Assembly: GCA_025765615.1 (NCBI GenBank)
Contig: JAIVFJ010000282.1
Coordinates: 1-64,000 of the forward strand
Origin: Zopfochytrium polystomum
Lineage: Eukaryota > Chytridiomycota > Chytridiomycetes > Chytridiales > Chytridiaceae
Reading direction: 5' to 3'
DNA: 64,000 nucleotides
Shown piece after piece: positions 10,911 through 22,646 of this stretch (within the stretch, counting starts at the first letter, position 1; each line of letters begins with the position of its first letter). A model generated the notes under the pieces. That model searched no databases. It saw nothing but the letters and a program-made list of their open reading frames with translations, and was not told the origin of the DNA. The position numbers and the translations under genes were made by a program.

Positions 10911-11511
10911 ACATACTACCATCTGATGCCGTAGAATTCTAATTCTCTTCACGGCACTATTCCAATCCGTCAGCCCATGCCCGGAAAAGGAAGGGAAAAG
11001 AAAAAAAAAGAAAAAAAAAAAAAGAAAAAAAAACGCAACCACCTATCAGCCACGGTGCGGTTGCGGGTTTTGCAGGTCGAGGCTGGCGGCACGGTTCGCG
11101 GGATGCTCGCTTCCGCTCGACCGAATGCGCCATAAAAATGAACATTAGGACTTTCCAATAAGCGATTGGATCCATCATTAAAAAGTAATGCTGGGCCTGG
11201 CAAAAGCCGCGGCGAACACAAGCGCGCCGCCCCCCCCCAACTAGTTGGAGACCCGTTGACATATAAAGAAACGTGAAAAATTGCGGTCATGACTGACAGC
11301 ACAGCGAAGCCGACAAGCCCAGCCAACCCCACCCACCCCCTTCCCCCGCATTCCCAACCATGCCCGGCGGAAAGAGCAGTCTGCACGGAGGGTGGCGGCG
11401 GTAAGCGTAGTCGTACGTGTAGTAGCAGCAGCAGCAGTGGTAGTAGTAGTTTACCTTACCCACCACCAACCCAACCAAAAAATAGCCTTCACGGCAAACC
11501 TACCTCCCTCA

Positions 11512-11606
11512 CGATGCGCTTCGCGCAGTAACTCCTCGGCACGGACAAGAACGAGACGTGCATTGTCGGCGACAGGATGCACACGGATATACTCGCCGGC
11601 ACGTTT
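11512..11606 (+). pseudogene. Relic of a HAD-superfamily phosphatase (NagD-like) motif
   Basis: Frame 11532-11606 reads LLGTDKNETCIVGDRMHTDI, then LAGT. This matches the G-D-R-x-x-T-D-I-x-x-G element near the end of HAD phosphatases, with the usual preceding L-G...E-T. A stop interrupts just upstream (after MRFAQ) and similarity fades after LAGT, so only this segment survives. It could also be a small exon of a gene I cannot reconstruct. Confidence 0.45.
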
Positions 11607-11945
11607 TGCCACCGTCCTCGTCATGATCTGCATCACGAACATCGGCAACCTTTTTGACGACGCGTATCGCCCGTTCCTCGTCCTCAACGGCGTCGGTGAG
11701 GTCGCCGGGTTCAGGGGCCGTTCGGAGGAGGGCGCCGCACGCGAGGAGCGAGGAGCGCGTCGATGGGCGCGGCTAAGGGGTGGGGCAGCTTGGTTCCGGA
11801 ACATTTCCTTTTGCTTTTGTATGCAAGGTCCCGCAGCAGCGGCAGCACAAGCAGCTGGTTGCGTTTGATTTAGGCTTCATGAGATTGGAGGCGGGGAGAT
11901 GGGGGGTGGGGTTCCCAAAGTAAAAACTCTCTTCTCAGCGCCGTC

Positions 11946-11976
<31 letters not shown>

Positions 11977-12797
11977 CATTGTCTCTTATATTGTCTTTCC
12001 ATCAAATCTTCCTAACCTGTTGCCTGTTGTTGGATAGATGGCGTAGAGCGTTGAGGAGATGCCACCTTCCTACTACATTGGCGAGCACTGCTGCCACTCT
12101 GCTAGGTACTGTAGTCACAACGTGTGAGTCTGTGGTGTGGGGGTGGTGGATGGATGCCAAGAGAAACCTGGAGAGTGTGTTTCAGCAGGTGGCATGTACG
12201 GCTCGGGTAAGCGCTTTGCCTTGGACGCTTTTGCGTCGGCTGCTGGTCTGGGGGACTGAGCGTTCTTTAAAGCAGTCCCGGTGGGCGGGTGGATTAATGA
12301 GGTATTTGGCTGGCCGGGGGCCAGAAGTGAACGCACGCCGCAGAGAGAGTGTAAGGAGAAGTGACTGAAGGAAGCTGCGCCGACGAAGGGCCCTTTTATG
12401 TCCGATCGGAGCGGGGAAACTAGAATACCCGAAGTGGGGAAAGAGATTTTCCCGTGAGGGAAGAATGGAATATCTCGGGAGGATTCCCAACGACAAAATG
12501 TCTGCGGATAATGATTATTCGTTCCCACTCTCTCTCTTTCTGCATAACGTAATTTGATATCAATTGGCGGTCCATTTGTTTGTCTTACCCAGAATTTTTT
12601 TTTTTTTTTTTTTTGTTTGGTTTGTTTGTTTGAGTGAATTCCAGGGGACAACACCCGGTAACAGCCGGATTTTCTTTGCCCTGCGAGCCCGCAGCCCGGC
12701 GGATGTGTCCCCGCCTGTCGCTCGGCCAGTGTGTCTGGTCTGGGCCTTGGCCGGGGACTTCGGAGACGGATGGATATGCGTGACAGAGGGCGGGGAC

Positions 12798-12848
12798 AGA
12801 GAGAGAGAGAGAGAGAGAGACAGCGGTCTGGTCTCTCTCTCTCTCTCA
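12798..12848. repeat. GA/CT microsatellite forming an inverted repeat
   Basis: A run of about ten GA units is followed, after roughly 10 bases, by a run of CT units. The arms are complementary and could form a long hairpin. It lies about 300 bp upstream of the Zn2Cys6 start codon. Confidence 0.75.
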
Positions 12849-13145
12849 TTTCCCTTGGCCGGCGCGTGGCCCCCTTTTCCTTCCCCATAAGTTACTGTAT
12901 TTAGATGTAGTAGTATTTAACACCCAGCCGACAGATCGAGCGCAAGTCCAGGCCTGGCCCTCGTTGTCCGCTGCTCCGTCCGCTCGTACACACTACGCCA
13001 CGCACTCACTCGAAAGGGACGTGCTCAGCTGCACTCACTCTCGACTGGACTCGAACGATCAGCTGCATACTGGCTGATAGAGCTGCTGGCAGGACCCACC
13101 ACTGGCAGTCGACTGCCTGGAATCAAATCACCCTCGGCTTGCAAG

Positions 13146-16100
13146 ATGAATAATGCTCACGCACACGGCAACGACAAAAGCAACCGCAACAACGACAGCG
13201 AAAACAGCAACTTGAACAAGCTCGTCGTCGATCAGACGGCCCAACAACAAAAAAAGCATCCAAACGCACCCCGCGCCGTGCCATACCTCGCGCTGCACCA
13301 ACCGCAACAGCACAATCGGCACCAGCTGCAGCCCCAGCAGCAGCAGCAGCATTTTAACCATCCGCCCCTTTCAGCCACCTTTTTGTCGCAGAGACTCTTC
13401 GCTCCATCCCAAGTGCAGGGCGGCACTCCGTCGAATTCGTTGTCGTTGTGCCCGCCAATGTCCACATCGTCGTCGTCGTCGTCGTCTTCTTCGTCCGAGC
13501 TGCTTCTTCCAGTTGCAGAGGGTGCCACTGCCGCTGCAAACGATCGCCCAGCAGGGCGACGTCCACGGCCAGCGCACTCCACCTCGGCCGCCCATGCTCG
13601 AGCGGGTGGGGTCCCTCTGCTAACATCGTCGAGACGATGGTACGGTTCCTCTCCCACTTGTTTCGCCGAAAATCCCTTCCCTTCCCAGTTTGCCCTCGTA
13701 CTTTTCCCAGCGAGCATTCGCCTCGTAACAAGTTTTTCGACCATTCCCTCCTAACCAAAAAAGGTCGTGCGAGCCGTGCCGCAATCGTAAAAGAAAATGC
13801 GACGGAGTCCGGCCCCACTGCGGGTACTGCACGAAAAAGGGCGAGGCGGCCGCCTGCCTCTACCTCGGAACGAAATCCAAGGTAGATCCGGTGCTGGCCA
13901 ACCGATACCAGCAGCAGATTGACGCCGAACGGAAAATATGGGAGGTCAAGCTGGGTACGCACCCGAACCGAATCTGCTGGTCCTCGCCCACTCCCCCCCA
14001 CGCATGACATTTACAGATCCCGTAACACTTTCATTGTTTTCTTCTTTTTCATCTCTCTAAGCCCGAGTCGACCCGGACTGGCGCGTCACGCCCGAAACGC
14101 TCCACGAAATGCTTGTCAAAGCCAGTCTCCAGGAAAATATCCTGCGCCCCAGCTACTACCCGAACATCGACCGACCCTCCGCATCAGCGGCGTCGGCCGT
14201 GTCTGCCAGGACCGCCCCGGCGCGGACCCGTCCGAGCAGGAGTTGCTCGTGGACGCCTACTTTGATAGGGACATATTCATTCAAGTCATTCACAAAAAGT
14301 CGTACCTTGAGAAGAGAAAGCAGCTGCCGTCGTTTTTGCAGTGCGTACATCTTTGTTTTAAACCCCCACTCCCCGTGTCTAAAGCCTTTCAAAGAGCAGC
14401 AGTGTGCGCCTCGGGCGCGTCAGTGCAGACGCTGATGACGCTGCCGAAGCAGGTCCTTTTGTACTATTACGAATTCGCTCGGTCCAGGGCTCTCGATGCT
14501 TGCGACCTTCCCACGATTGAAAACCTTCAGGCGCTGTTGATCCTCGCCGACATCTCCTTGAGTGAGATTTGGGACCTTGCGCTATCGGGCTTTTGCATTC
14601 CAACTAACTCCATCGATTCCCGTTCATGACCAAACAACAAATACCAATGTCTTGCACTCCATACCTCCCTCCTCTTTCTTGCAGTACTAGGAAAAATGCC
14701 TGCCGGACGAATGCTCTTTGGTTTTGCGTGCCGCGTAGTATGTCGACAACCAATTTTTCGTGAAAAGCACCTGACCGATTTTCAATTATTTTCCGCCCAG
14801 GCGCTATTTCTAGAGTTGCACATTGATCCTGACGAGAAAACGCCGAACCTCACACCAGTCGAAAAAGAGACGCGCCGGCGGTGTTGGTGGGCGTGCTTGC
14901 TGACAGACCGATGTGAGTGAGCGGAATCATCCTTTAAGAACTTCGCAATGAGAACTAACTTCACTCAACCCCACCTTCTAGTCGTATCTACAACATCCCA
15001 CCGCCTCCCGACTCTCTCTGATGGGGCATTTCAGGTGAAGCCAATGTGCTCCGAAGACTTGTGGTTCTCAATGGAGGAGGATGCGGCAAACAAGCTTGAA
15101 CCGCTCCCCCCCAACAACCACGCCAGCTTCTTCGCCCGGCTTCTCGAAATCGCGCTCAACGTCATCAAAATATGCGCCAACTTCCGGCCGGGCAACCTCA
15201 CCCTCAAGGATTTACAGCAACTGACCGTCTTTGAAGACCAGCTGGAACAGTGGGCCCGCGACCACCCACCCGACTTTTGGACGGACGCAGACCAAGCGTC
15301 GTCGTGGCTGCCAAACCAGTCGAAAGGAGGGTTCTGCAGCGCTGCGGGGCGGTGGGCGATTTCAAACTATCTCCTGTACCACGCGACCCTCATCAACCTT
15401 GCGACCCACAACCTCCACTTGGTGGTTCCCCCGCTGATGGTCCGAGTAGACTACGAAGGATTCGTCGGTGGTGGTGGCGGCCAGACCATGACCATGGCGA
15501 CGCTCCTCGAGCCCGAAGTCGCCGCCGCCAAGCTGGCGCTGGCAAAGGGGCTCACGGCGGCCCGCAACATTGCCCGCCTCGCCACCCACCTCACCCGCCT
15601 CAACATCCAGTGCCGCGCCTTTGGCATCGTCCCCGTCTATATCGCCGCGCAGTTCCTCGCCCTCGCAGACGCCACCATGACCCGCCTCGCCCCGCTCGGC
15701 ATATTCAGCCCGCAGTCCCAGGACGTCCTCGGCGCCCTCAAACAGCTAGTCGCGTACTTTGAAAAGGGCTCCGACGCCGTCGCATCCTTTGGCGTCGCCT
15801 ACGCTCAGTTCAAAGGACCCGTCGAAAACGACTGGTTACTTCTCGACGCCGCGGTCGCCTCCGCCGCTCCAATCCCCAATCCCCACGCCGTTCAGACAAC
15901 CACCACCACCACCGCGGCAACCGCCGCCGCAGTGAAAGCGTCCTACGCCGCCGCTTTTGACCACTTGCGCACGCGCCGCTGCAACCCCGCCGCCGCCGAG
16001 CCCGTCTCGGACAGCCCCAACCCCGCCGCCGACCGCCCGTCGGCCCCCGCGCTCTCTCCGTCTCCCGCCGCAGCCGCAGCCGCCGCCAATCCGCCAACCC

Positions 16101-16519
16101 TCCCCGCACCGCAGTCGCCGTCGTCTTCCACACCCGCCCCCGCCACCACCACCACCGCAGCCGCCAACCCCACCCCATCATCAACAACAACATCATCATC
16201 ATCAACAACAACACCAATAACAACCCTCATCGACGACGCAACCTCCCGCTGGGCAGATTCCCCCGATCAGATCTGGTTCGTCCCCATCTCCTCCCTCCTC
16301 CGCCTCGTCCGCGCTCCCCCAACACCCTTACCCCCCGTGCCGTCGTCATCGGCGCCGCCCTTCGCACACCAGGACGCCGCGGGATTCCTCCTCTTCCCGC
16401 CCGCGCAGGGGTTCGCGGCGCTCGCGGCGGCGGCGGCGGCGGCGGAGAGAGCTACACAGACGGTGGAAGCTGGCGCTGCTCAGCCTGCGCCGGGGGCGGT
16501 GCTGGCGGGGTTCGCGGAG

Positions 16520-16551
<32 letters not shown>

Positions 16552-16600
16552 TGCGCTGCAGCAGCAGCGGCAGGCGGCGTTGTTTTCGGCGAGGCAGTGA
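13146..16600 (+). CDS. Zn2Cys6 fungal transcription factor
   Basis: The N-terminus is Asn/Gln/Ser-rich with poly-Q and poly-S. Intron 13640-13763 joins TG to G and creates the binuclear zinc cluster: CEPC, six residues, Cys, then DGVRPHCGYC and TKKGEAAAC. That is six Cys with C-x2-C-x6-C-x6-C-x2-C-x8-C spacing. Intron 13955-14061 follows. Next come pieces of the fungal-specific regulatory domain: LLVDAYFDRDIFIQVIHKK, LPKQVLLYYYEFARSRAL, then ETRRRCWWACLLTDR, probably divided by introns near 14341, 14562, 14748 and 14911. The C-terminus (from 15890) is Pro/Thr/Ala/Ser/Gly-rich. The frame changes near 14130-14160 and near 15020 without clear splice sites, so exons there are uncertain. It may regulate the neighbouring PKS; only proximity supports this. 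Confidence 0.82.
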
Positions 16601-18057
16601 TTGGGAGGGGGTTGGAAGGATGGATAGGAGCTTTTTTTTTTTTTTTTTTTTGGTCGGCTGGTGTGTCGACTGAAAGCGCTGTGGCTGGGGGGGGGAGGGA
16701 GTATTGGAGGTTGGGGGGGAGAGTGGGGGGAGGGGGAATTGGGTAAGATACGTAACCGAACAAACCTTTGGGACGCTTTCTTCGCTGCGGGATTATCGGG
16801 GTGGTGGCGTTTTGAGGTCGAACCGCGGCGGCTTGTGTTTGGTGCTCTGATTCCTGTTGCTACCTGCGGGGAGGCTCTGACGGTGAGAATTTGCCCCCCG
16901 GCCATGCCGTGCGGCGCGGGAAGGCGCAAGCTTAGCATCGCCGCCGTTGGCCCCTTGGCGGTGCTGCTTGCACGCCTTTTTTTTTTGCCGGGCTGGCGCC
17001 TGGCGCCCGGTGCACACAAAAAAGCAGTCATTGAGAAAGTGTGCCAGGGCGTTTCGGCAGCTGCAGGTGCGGGTCTTGCCCCGCTGCACGCTTTCCCCTG
17101 GCCCCCTGCGGCTTCTCTATGAGAGCGGAAGCGAACGAAGGTGAAAAAGAAAGCACGCGACGCGATGACCATTTGCGAGGGAGGGCCGAGAATCGAGAAA
17201 ATCGACCCCAAATCTGTTTGCTCGTGTGGGTTCCTTGAAAAATAAGAGAGAAAAAAGAAAATACCTAAAAGTCGCTTCACGGGCGGCGGGACGCTCCTCG
17301 AGAAGGAGAGCTCCTTTGAGGGGTCAAGTCATACGTTGAAAAAAGATCGATGATCGCCGCTAGAAATAGACCCACATAAGGCGATGACTCGGAGAAAATC
17401 GAGAGACTTTTGTGCCCTCGCAGGTGTGGGGAGGAAGGGGAGTTAAACTGTGCTGGAGTGAGTTTTCTTACTTAGTTTTTTTTTTTTTTTTTTTTTTCTT
17501 CATGTTTGTGCTTTCTGACCATGTCGACAATTCGTGGCGCGCAAAGACCCCTGCCGCCGCCGCCGCGGCGCACGTCACCGTTGTGTTCATGGACGCGTGC
17601 TGCACTTCCACCCCGCCTGTGGCAAAGGGGCCGGCAGATAGTCAGTGCGCTTAGAAGTGGCTGCCGTCAACGTCGCCGTCGCCGTCGTACCATTCCATCG
17701 TCAAAGAAGTCGACAAAACTTGATGTGGTGGCCCAGCCATCGTCCATTTCGTTGTTCATGGCGACACGCGAACCGTCACACACACACACACACATGCACA
17801 CAAAGGCACACACGCATGAACGGGAAAAGGTAGCTGTTCATATATTGACGGACTCTCTCAAAAATGGAATTGAACGAAAAAGCAGCGCAAAAGAAAAGCA
17901 GATTCTGCACGGAGGCACTATATCGACGGCGAATCATCAACTAATGACGCAGCAGCCACCACGTGGGGGACTTCGCATGTTTGCAAGGATGGTGTGGTCA
18001 AGTTACGTGTCAGTCGTCTCTCGAGAGAAGTAAGGAGAAAAAGAAGCGGTAGCTTAC
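16601..18057. other. Intergenic, no gene supported
   Basis: T-rich tracts (16631-16650, 17476-17497) and a CA microsatellite (17777-17815). A minus-strand stretch around 17655-17760 could hold a last exon of the secreted-protein gene to the right, but I could not join it. Confidence 0.4.
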
Positions 18058-18898
18058 CGCTGACCCGCAAGTGGATTGGCCGCGGCCGTTGGGTTGTGTA
18101 AGATGGGTTGTGGGACGTGTTGGTTGGCGGCTGCGGCGGGAGCCCCATCGTGGCTATTTCTGCTGCTCGGTGACCAAGGGTGGCGGCATCAGTGTACAGC
18201 CACAGAATGAATTGGAGTGACAAGCAAACTTACCGCTCTGCCAGATTCAAATCGTTGTCGTCGAGTGTAACGGCATTCGTGCGTCCCACGTTCGCCCTAA
18301 GATGGACAGGAACCCCGCATTTCAAAAGGAAGCAAAAACGCTCATCAGTGACGCCTCTTCCCCAACACCCTCCTCGAAATGTTTGCTCACAAATGGTTGG
18401 CAGGAACGTGGTTAGGTGCAGGTGGATTCCCAGAGGACTGTCGGCGATGGCCGTTTCTGTGGGCGAAAATGCAATTGACAACCCAAATACAACGTTAGTG
18501 GTTGTGTTGCGGTGATAAGCAGAAACTGGAATGCAAATCGGACTCACCCATGTTCCAGTGCATTCAAATCGCCGTCGGTGATTGAACCGGCGTGCGCGCG
18601 TCGTGGTTGACTGGACAAGTGTGAGCTTTTTTAATCGAGCAGGCGACACCGAAATCACGACGAAAGTGGGCACAGCAACATATTGTAAATTGGAAATAAG
18701 ATGGAGGGAGGAGTGAAGGGAGCGAATTGTCAGTGAAGTGCTGCTCGAAGCTTGACAGCAGGTTACTTCAACTTACCTGCCCGTGGGAGCTGGGCGTGCG
18801 TGGACCGGGAGTGAAAGTACGGCGCAAAGAGACAGGAGCAGCGCCGCCAGAGCAGTCATCAAGAGGACTTGGCGCATACGGGAAGCGTTGGGCTGCAT
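18058..18898 (-). CDS. Small predicted secreted protein with phase-symmetrical mini-exons
   Basis: ATG at 18898 opens a signal peptide: a short basic start, then hydrophobic LLMTALAALLLSLCAVLSL, and an Ala-rich cleavage region (VHARPAPTG). Exon 1 is 18898-18777 with donor GTAAGT. Exons 2 (18610-18548, 63 nt), 3 (18456-18391, 66 nt) and 4 (18296-18234, 63 nt) all begin and end in phase 2, with GTGAGT, GTGAGC and GTAAGT donors and CAG/TAG acceptors. Exons 2 and 4 encode similar 21-residue units ending SITDGDLNALEHG and VTLDDNDLNLAER. Exon 5 (about 18160-18058, donor GTAAGC) is provisional, and the 3' end and stop were not placed. I do not recognise the family. Confidence 0.55.
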
Positions 18899-19816
18899 GA
18901 TGTGGGGATCCGGGTGAATGAACACGAAAAGGGAGTTTGGGGGAAAGGCTCGTTGTGTTGAGGGGGGGGAGGTTTTTTTGTGTGTGTGTGTGTGAATGTG
19001 TCACAGTGTGCGTCGCTGGGAATTTGGCGGTGACTGCTGCGCCCTTTTGTACTGCTGTGAAAGCCACTGGTGGGGGCGGTGGGGGCGAGTGGGGCCGCCC
19101 CAGCGGAGGGTGGAGGGAGGGAGGGTGGAGGAGTGGAGACGGACGCGAACGCGAAAAAAAAAAAAAAAAAAAAAGCGTCTGTCGGGAGACACGCAGGCCA
19201 AGACACAAACATCTCTCTCGTTCTTTGCACAATGTGGTTGTGGGCTGGAAGGCCTCCTCCACCAACATGAATTCCACTGTGCACGGCGCGCCACCCACCC
19301 ACCGTGCTTGGTAGCGCCACACACCGCGCTGACCACATTGTCGGTGGCCCAACCGCTGCGATCACCCCCCTCCGCGGCCGCCTTCGGGGTGCAGGGCACC
19401 CACCTCGTTGAATTCTCTTGTATTCGGGATCTATATATGCGCTACCCAATCCGACCGTTGTTCCCAAAGAAGAGTGGCGATCACTTCTGTGGGCCAGAGT
19501 TGTGATTCGTCGGCTCCCGCGAGATTCTCCGCCAGGGTTATTTTTTCGGTTTGTGGGATCGGGGAAAGGGAAGAAAGACATCCGGCAGTCGGAGGGCAAA
19601 TCCGGTCCAATCAGCGCTCTGTGGCTGGGCGCTGTAAAACACATCCGGAGAAAACGCGCCAATCTGAGTCTGTGGCGCCTTCACGTATAAAAAGCGTCGC
19701 TGCAGGCTAATGAATGGCCCCACTTCCAAGCAACAAGCCATCAAGCAACATCATCAAGCGCACCGCTTAGTCTCTCGCCACCGAAGAGAAAAACAGCCCT
19801 TTCTTACCCTCGGCAA

Positions 19817-20563
19817 ATGGGATCAACCACCACCGTCGTCTTCATCACCGGCGCCAACGCCGGCATCGGCTTCGACACGGCCGCCCGCCTCGCCTCCTCC
19901 TCCGAAGGGCACTACCACGTTGTCCTCGGCGTCCGTTCCCTTGCCAAGGGAGAACAAGCCGTCGCCGATCTCCGCGCCCGCGGCGCCGCCGGCCCGCTGA
20001 CCATCGTCCGCATCGACGTCACCGACCCGCACTCGGTCGCCGCCGCCGCGTCCCAAGTCGCGGCCTCGCTCGGCCGCATCGATGTCCTCGTCAACAACGC
20101 CGGCATCGTCGTCATGTCCGGCGATCTCGCGACCCAGCTGCGTGACACGTTCGCCACCAACTCGACCGGCCCCGCCATCGTCACCGACGCCTTTGTGCCG
20201 CTCTTGAAAAAATCCTCCGATCCCCGTCTCCTCTACGTCACCAGCGAGCTGGGGTCCATCGGCGACCCCAACTCGTGGCGCTGGGGTCTGCACGGACTGC
20301 CGTACCGCATGAGCAAGGCCGCGCTGAACATGCTGGCGGCCTACCACCATCGCGAGTTTGCAGAGTGGGGGTGCAGGGTGTGGACCATGTGCCCTGGTTA
20401 CGTCGTCACGGGCTTGACCGGGGAGGAGGATCGTGCTGCGAGGATTGCGCGCGGCGCACTGAGTTCCGAGACGAGCGCTGCGACGATCGAGTCGGTCATC
20501 CAAGGAAAGAGAGATGGCGACGTGGGCAAGTTTATCCACAAGGACGGCGTGTATGAGTGGTGA
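19817..20563 (+). CDS. Short-chain dehydrogenase/reductase
   Basis: A single-exon, 248-residue classical SDR. The NADP-binding motif TGANAGIG is at residues 12-19. LGVRS with Arg after beta-2 suggests NADP preference. NNAG is near residue 93, then the catalytic Ser region (VTSELGS) and Y-x3-K (YRMSK), followed by CPGYVVTGLTG. The full family length and an early Met just before the first strand support the start. Carbonyl reductase-like; substrate unknown. It sits 9 kb from the PKS and could act as a tailoring enzyme, by position only. A TATA-like TATAAAAAG lies about 130 bp upstream (19686). Confidence 0.88.
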   Translation: MGSTTTVVFITGANAGIGFDTAARLASSSEGHYHVVLGVRSLAKGEQAVADLRARGAAGPLTIVRIDVTDPHSVAAAASQVAASLGRIDVLVNNAGIVVMSGDLATQLRDTFATNSTGPAIVTDAFVPLLKKSSDPRLLYVTSELGSIGDPNSWRWGLHGLPYRMSKAALNMLAAYHHREFAEWGCRVWTMCPGYVVTGLTGEEDRAARIARGALSSETSAATIESVIQGKRDGDVGKFIHKDGVYEW

Positions 20564-20566
20564 TGG

Positions 20567-21276
20567 TTTTCACACACACACACTTTCAGAAAGAAAGAAA
20601 CAATAAATGTTACTCTTCGCGGTCATCCTCCAAGATACCGCGCCAGCGGCAAGGCGCCTCAGTCCTTTTGCGTATTTGTGAGTGAGGAAAGAAGAATTTC
20701 TCCAAGGGTTAATGTTGATGTAAACCGCGAGAAGGTATTTTGGCTGCGATGGGCAGTGACGAAAAGGTTCGACCAGACAAGCGTCGGCTTCGATTATGAT
20801 CAATTGACATTGGTCCTCACAGCGCATTCGGCGTTGGTTTATCTGATGTTGTCGCAGGTGAAGTAAGAATGAGGAAAAATAAAAGGGAAGGGTCGCATTG
20901 AGGGTAGGGGAGGAAGTCCATCAGCCTCTCCAATAACTGGATCCGTCAAGTGAAGTGATCTTTTCCTCATCCCAAACCGGCATTGCACGAATGTGGGTTT
21001 GTATTTTGCACTTTGCCGGACACTCCAGCGGGTAGGCGTCAGAGATTTGCAACAATCAATATCAATCAAATAATGATTGGAGGATTGAGAGATACCACAA
21101 TTGCCAATTTTAGTCAATTTTTTTCCAACGCATCGCATCAGTGGCACCAGGGCTGGTTTGTTTTGAAAGCAATATAAAGTGCTGCAACAGACAACACCCC
21201 CGACCCAGACCCCTGCTGCCACGCTTCACCCACTGACCCACCAAAAAAATTAGTAAAACCCCATCGACATAGCAAA
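20567..21276. other. Intergenic; composition turns AT-rich here, no gene seen
   Basis: This marks the change from the GC-rich gene block to AT-rich, repeat-rich sequence. No coding signature on either strand. Confidence 0.5.
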
Positions 21277-22001
21277 ATGGCTGAAGTTTCAACAAATGCT
21301 GGCCACAAATTCTTGCGCAAGGAGATTGCCTGTCAGTTTTTTGAACTGAGCCAGAGCACTCACAATGAATGCACTTTGTGTCCAGGTACCAAGTTAATCA
21401 AGCAAGAGCTCACTTGCAGCTACAGCAACCTTGCTTGTCATATTTGAAGTGTTCGCCTCACGTGGCAAGAGATGATGGCTTCTTTGCTGTCAACTGCCAC
21501 TGTCAACTATCCAAAAAATTTGTCTCTCTGAACCATTTTCAAACTGTTTTGCTAGCACTTATTGTCAGGCAAGAAAAATATATGGTTGGCTTGATTGGGT
21601 CATTTCAGACAACCTTGATTCAGATTTTGCAGCAAGGCAACAGCCCACAAGTGCACAAACCTCCCTCCTCTCTCCTGCAACACTTTCATGAAGTATCTAC
21701 ATTTGACTGTTGCAGAGGCGCAACAATCTATTGCCCAAACACTTCCAACAAAGTTTGCACTTATATTTGACTCATGGTCAGAGGGTCCTGTGCAGTGTAC
21801 TGGAGTTTATGCTATCGCTGAGGGGCTTTCACAGCCTGTTCTACTAGTGCTTGCTCCACTGATAGATGAAGAGTACATGAGCACAAAAGGTCATACTCTA
21901 TTCCTTGAGGAGTCTCTTGACACGTATGGATTAGCTCTCGATAGCGTTCTCTTTCTTGTCAGAGACAACCTGATGATCAGGCTTCCAGAGACCTCACACT
22001 A
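21277..22001 (+). pseudogene. hAT-family transposase remnant with BED-type finger
   Basis: ATG at 21277 opens a BED-like finger (NECTLCPGTKLIKQ, then SNLACHI) that stops at 21448. Further pieces in shifted frames read WLDWVISDNLDSDF, then ALIFDSWSEGPVQCTGVYA and DTYGLALDSVLFLVRDN, the Trp, F-D-x-W and G-D-N-like landmarks of hAT transposases. The C-terminal dimerisation region is missing; copia sequence begins right after. A dead fragment. Confidence 0.7.
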
Positions 22002-22019
22002 GTTTGAGCTCTGCTGCAA

Positions 22020-22581
22020 CAATCACCTCTATTAAGACTGTGTACCTCTGAGGCACCTGGGACTACTATTATTCTACCAACGAAGCAACAAGCCACTACA
22101 GCTCTTCACAAATGGCACCCTTGAACCAGCTGCATACATTGACACATCCTATGGGGGCAAACCTGGAGACCACACATCGCGCACTGGATGTGTGTTTTTC
22201 CTTGTGGGCGCCGCTGTCTCTTGAATCTCATGCAAACAACATTGTGTATCGCTATCCTCCTCGGAAGCAGAATACTACTCACTTTCTGAAGCCTTCCAAG
22301 AAGCACAATGGCTCTTAGCCGTATTATCAGAGTTGCAACTCCCTGCACAGCAGCCACTTCCAATCCTCGAGGACAATCAATCTGCAATCGCACTAGTTCT
22401 CAACCCTCTCACACATGCTCACACAAAACATTGACATACGTGCTCATTTCCTCCAACAAGGCGTAGCCACTGGAGAGATCACTGTACGCTACATACCAAC
22501 TAGCAACCAGATCGCAGACATTCTCACAAAACCACTCCCAATGTCTCAGCACCAGCAACTGACCTCACTACTTGGCCTCTG
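22020..22581 (+). pseudogene. Ty1/copia pol fragment, RNase H C-terminus
   Basis: Translated pieces include LSSSEAEYYSLSEAF, QWLLAVLSELQL, LEDNQSAIAL, HTKHIDIRAHFLQQG and VRYIPTSNQIADILTKPL. These are the RNase H and tail motifs of copia polyproteins, ending at a natural stop (22579-22581). Frameshifts interrupt the N-terminal side. Confidence 0.82.
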
Positions 22582-22646
22582 ACCCCGCTCTGACCTTTTG
22601 AACACCCTTTCAGTCGAAGCCTCAGATGCTTACGCACGCTTTGCAT

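Larger units (their letters stand above)
10911..13145. other. Intergenic region between PKS and the Zn2Cys6 gene; low-complexity tracts, no intact gene
   Basis: Holds A-rich and T-rich runs (11003-11030, 11948-11976, 12594-12614), a CAG/GTA-like microsatellite near 11402-11450, a GA/CT inverted repeat and a short HAD-like relic, both listed separately. Open frames here show no family signature. Confidence 0.5.

Noticed and set aside
11979..12368. 129-codon open frame
   Set aside because: No homology signature, odd composition, and no convincing start context or splice partners.
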